A stretch of DNA of 64,000 bases from Rapana venosa (lineage: Eukaryota; Mollusca; Gastropoda; Neogastropoda; Muricidae): positions 14,610,247 to 14,674,246 of the forward strand of contig CM054140.1 of the NCBI GenBank assembly GCA_028751875.1. Direction: 5' to 3'. Shown here piece after piece: positions 1-64,000 of this stretch. The translations under genes and the position numbers were made by a program. The notes under the pieces were generated by a model, which saw only the letters and a list, made by a program, of their open reading frames with translations, was not told the origin of the DNA and did not search any database. Position 1 is the first letter of the stretch. Each line of letters begins with the position of its first letter.

Positions 1-179
1 AACAAAACACTAACCACAACAACAGACACTCCACAGAAAAGATGTTCACCTTCAGAGCAGACAAATGTTTGCAGTGCAAGACACTAGCCACACAGACAGG
101 TCAGCTTCCACACAGAAAGATGTCACCATGAGTGCAGACGCCATGACCAAGCTGTGAGGAAGTAACATGACATGAGATC

Positions 180-1135
180 CAGGAGTTATTGTTCAGGTAC
201 TGTGATGAGGAAGAATGACTGTATCAATGTACTGTGATGAGAAATATGTTCAGTGATGAGGAAGAATGTTCAGGTAGTAATGAGGAAAATGTACTGTGAT
301 GAGGAAGAATGTTCAGAGTGATGAGGAAGAATGTTCAGTGTGATGAGAATTTAATGTATAAGTATGTGATGAGTAATGTTCATGTACTGTTATGAGGAAT
401 AATGTTCAGCACTGTATGAGGAAATTAATTGATGAGGAGTAGATGTCATGACAGTGATGAGGAGTAATGCCTCACGTACTGCATGAGGAGTAATGTTCAT
501 GTACTGTGATGAGGAGTAATGTCCATGTACTGCGGATAAGGATAATGTTCATGCACTGTGATGAGGAATAATGTTCATGACTGTGAGTGAGGGATGATGT
601 TCCTGTACTGTGGTAAATAAGTCTATGTATTAGAAATGCAGTAAATGTTCATGTACTGTGGTGAATGATGTTCATGCACTGTGATGAACTACGTCCATGT
701 AATGCAGTAAATGTTCATGTACTGTGGTGCATGATGTTCATGCACTGTGATGAACTACGTCCATGTAATGCAGTAAATGTTCATGTACTGTGGTGCATGA
801 TGTTCATGCACTGTGATGAACTACGTCCATGTAATGCAAACATGTCATGTACTGTGATGAAGATGTTCATGCACTGTGATGAACTAGCTATACATAATGT
901 TGATGAACTGCATCACAACTGATTCACAATACTGTATGGATGAACAATATTCAATACTCGGGGACAAACGTGCCATGTTAGTGATGAACAATATTCATGA
1001 CTGTGATGAAAAATATTCACATACTTTCACGGACTATATTCATGTATTGCAATGAACAATATTCATGTACTGCGATGAACAATATTCATGTACTGTGATG
1101 AACAATATTCACATACTGTCATGAACAATCTCAGA
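180..1135. repeat. Degenerate tandem minisatellite (about 27-nt and 66-nt units)
   Basis: Repeats of a TGATGAGGAATAATGTTCATG-like unit with many small indels, turning into GATGAACAATATTCATGTAC units after about 960. Between about 665 and 845 a higher-order 66-nt unit occurs nearly three times almost unchanged, producing a spurious 22-residue-repeat frame. Confidence 0.85.
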
Positions 1136-1452
1136 TTCTTCCCCAGAGACAGGGAAAACTAAAAAAGAAGAAAACTTCATGACATGGCATTCTGTACATG
1201 AACTGATTTTCCATCACGATTCATCTACAATACATATTTCTTTAACCTGGTCCGTACTATCGATAGTTGTATCAGCTATGGTCATTTTATACATGATTAA
1301 ATACACATCTAACATCTGTCGTCATCAGAAACCTTGTCCACTGACAATCACAGAAAAAAGTTAAGAATTATGTGCCACTACTGCTATCTATCCACCACAT
1401 TTTCTGCAGCTTTCTTTTCCACAGATCTTGTCACCTTGCTGAAGGGAAGAAC

Positions 1453-1458
1453 TTTATT
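1453..1458 (-). promoter_or_regulatory. Candidate FAK polyadenylation signal (AATAAA)
   Basis: The first AATAAA met on the minus strand after the stop codon, about 560 nt downstream, inside an AT-rich stretch. No transcript evidence; a later site is possible. Confidence 0.35.
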
Positions 1459-1693
1459 ATTATTTTTCTCATCCGCTGAGCAGGGCAGATCCAAAGCTGC
1501 TGACCAACAGGGGCAAGTCTGTCCCCATTTCCACGCACGCGCCAATGATAACAGTGACAGGTTTTCTTGTGGTCAGAACAAACAGAACGAATACAGTTCC
1601 AGCACCGAACGGTCAGCTCTCCAGTTGCTGATGACTGGTCAGGTAGGTGACCTAAGTATGGCATTGAAATTGCTCATGTCCTCCTCCACTGAA

Positions 1694-1727
<34 letters not shown>

Positions 1728-2015
1728 TGCATGTTCTCTGAGGACCAGGAAAATCCACGAGTGGACAGAAAGTTTTCACCCTTCGTCATTGGTGCATTTG
1801 AGGTCCAGTTGCTGAGATCCATGTTGCAACGCAGAAACTTAACTTCCAGTCCATACTTCCCCACGGTCACGATCTCTTCCCAGTCTTGCAGGTTTACAGA
1901 GCCAACGGTCAAAAAGTGATGTTGCGGTAAACCATGTCAAGACAGTCACTGGACGTTGCTTGAGGAAAGACACAGCACACCCCGGGCTGAAGAGATGCCG
2001 GCCGGCCCTGCAGCA
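1459..2015 (-). other. Probable FAK 3' UTR
   Basis: Non-repetitive apart from a (CA) run at about 1697-1725. Open frames here resemble no protein I know. Assigned as 3' UTR only by position between the stop codon and the first AATAAA. Confidence 0.45.
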
Positions 2016-62751
<60,736 letters not shown>

Positions 62752-64000
62752 CTGCAATAAAACACCAAATATTGAACAATGCCAAACAGTAATAACTATT
62801 GTCCACTATGTCTGAAAAATACAAAATTGATAAAAGAGTATTTCATCACACTCCCAAGTAACAGCACATGCTAGCATATGCATGCATGTACACACGCACA
62901 CGCACGTGCACACACACAGAAAGGGAGCGCAGCTTAATTTTCTTATTCAAACTGTGCATTACAACATGTCTGAAAGTAAGTCAGCATAGTGAAAAAGGAC
63001 ACAGATTGTCATGGGGATGAAATTGAACAAAGGAAAGTGAGTGGGAAGGCAGAGAACAGAAGGCAGAGAACAGACAGAAAATGATAGAGGAGAAAATATG
63101 AAGATCAATAGTGGGAAATAAGCCACAGAACAAAAAAGCAAACAGACAAGCCAACCTATGGAGAGAGAGTAAAAAGTGCAGAAATAAAGAAACAAAAAAC
63201 CTTGAAAAAGAAATGCAAATTTCTGCACCGTAAGACTCTGTTATAATACAAAAAAGGTATCCGATGGAAAAAAACCCACTTTATCCCTGAGTTATGACTC
63301 CAGGTGTCTACCTAAGAATAAAATCAAATCTTATTAACTTTTCAGGAGCGCAAAGAACAAAAACGGTTAAGGACATGGACATAGGAACAAAAGGGTTAAA
63401 GATCTTTAAGGTATGTTTGGGGATAAGGGGAGGGGGGAGTCAGGAGGGAGGGAGGGAGAGGAATGAGAGCTACAGAAATCCAAACATATGGAGCTCTGGG
63501 CATTTCTCCAAAACCTTTGTGAAAGTCATCTTTGCCAATCCACTGACTGTTGCTGTGTGTGTGTGTGTAGTGTGTGTGTGTGTGTGGTGTGTAGGTGTGT
63601 GTGTGTGTGTGTGTGTAGGGGGGTGGGGGGGGTGTGCATGCAAAACCGAGTGTTCCTGCATACACGTATTTAACAGATTGAGGTGTGTGTAGTGTATATG
63701 CTTGTATGCATATGTTTTCAAGAGCAAAAGCTGAAGTGTGTATTTTCTCAAACTAGACACTAAAATAATTCATTACCGTGGGTACCCCTAGAAAAGCACT
63801 ACCCGTGTTATTTGTGTGTGTGTGTATGTGTGTGCCGGCACATGCATGTATGTACGTGTACGCATGCATGTGTGTGTAGATATATCAGAAACATTATTAA
63901 TTAGTAAGCAAGCGTGCATTCATACAGACAAAACAAATCTGCACTAAAATGTTGATACACATATGGAGACGGGTTTCTTTCTTTCTTTCTTTTCGAAACA
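62752..64000 (-). other. FAK intron running off the right edge
   Basis: AT-rich; contains (TG)n at 63,553-63,620 with a G-rich end, and alternating TG/TA repeats at 63,810-63,880. No further FAK exon was recognised, so the N-terminal exon(s) must lie outside. Confidence 0.7.

Noticed and set aside
665..922. Small cysteine-rich repeat protein
   Set aside because: The 22-residue periodicity is the 66-nt tandem repeat read in frame.
1334..1919. Overlapping plus and minus frames in the left 2 kb as a neighbouring gene
   Set aside because: No recognisable family; the frames include a CA repeat, and the position fits the FAK 3' UTR.

Overview
The window is animal (metazoan) nuclear DNA. It carries most of one gene on the minus strand, a focal adhesion kinase (FAK, PTK2 in vertebrates), so the gene is read from about 62,751 down to 2,016. 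I recognise 26 coding exons. Their splice phases chain without a break if one base is restored in exon 16 and one removed in exon 1, giving about 1,038 residues plus a stop. Exon numbers are local; the true first coding exon(s), the promoter and the start codon lie beyond the right edge. The protein is invertebrate in type. Gastropod mollusc-like SINE families, CR1/L2-type LINE remnants and very dense (TG)n, (GA)n and poly-C/G tracts suggest a marine mollusc, most likely a gastropod (inference).

Layout, in gene order. 62,751-53,707: FERM domain, exons 1-7. 53,706-30,087: one 23.6 kb intron with no recognisable gene, packed with microsatellites, homopolymers, an 18-bp minisatellite, an intact tRNA-derived SINE with target-site duplications, and a CpG-rich stretch near 31.3-32.5 kb. 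30,086-25,825: three tiny exons (31, 44 and 57 nt) encoding the linker and the autophosphorylation motif DYAEI. 19,761-13,654: kinase domain, exons 11-18, with all catalytic landmarks. 12,972-6,622: proline-rich linker, exons 19-23. 5,198-2,016: the FAT (focal adhesion targeting) domain and the stop codon. The left 2 kb holds the 3' UTR and a degenerate tandem repeat.

Notable points: a one-base deletion in the kinase exon just after the APE motif and a possible one-base insertion in a FERM exon (probably assembly errors); a minisatellite beside the kinase exon whose every unit carries a copy of that exon's 5' splice site; a degraded tandem duplication of a linker exon; an apparently missing Grb2-type YxN site in FAT; and an unexplained plus-strand exon-like fragment at 24.66-24.96 kb. 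I found no convincing new multi-gene system: the non-FAK sequence is essentially introns and repeats.
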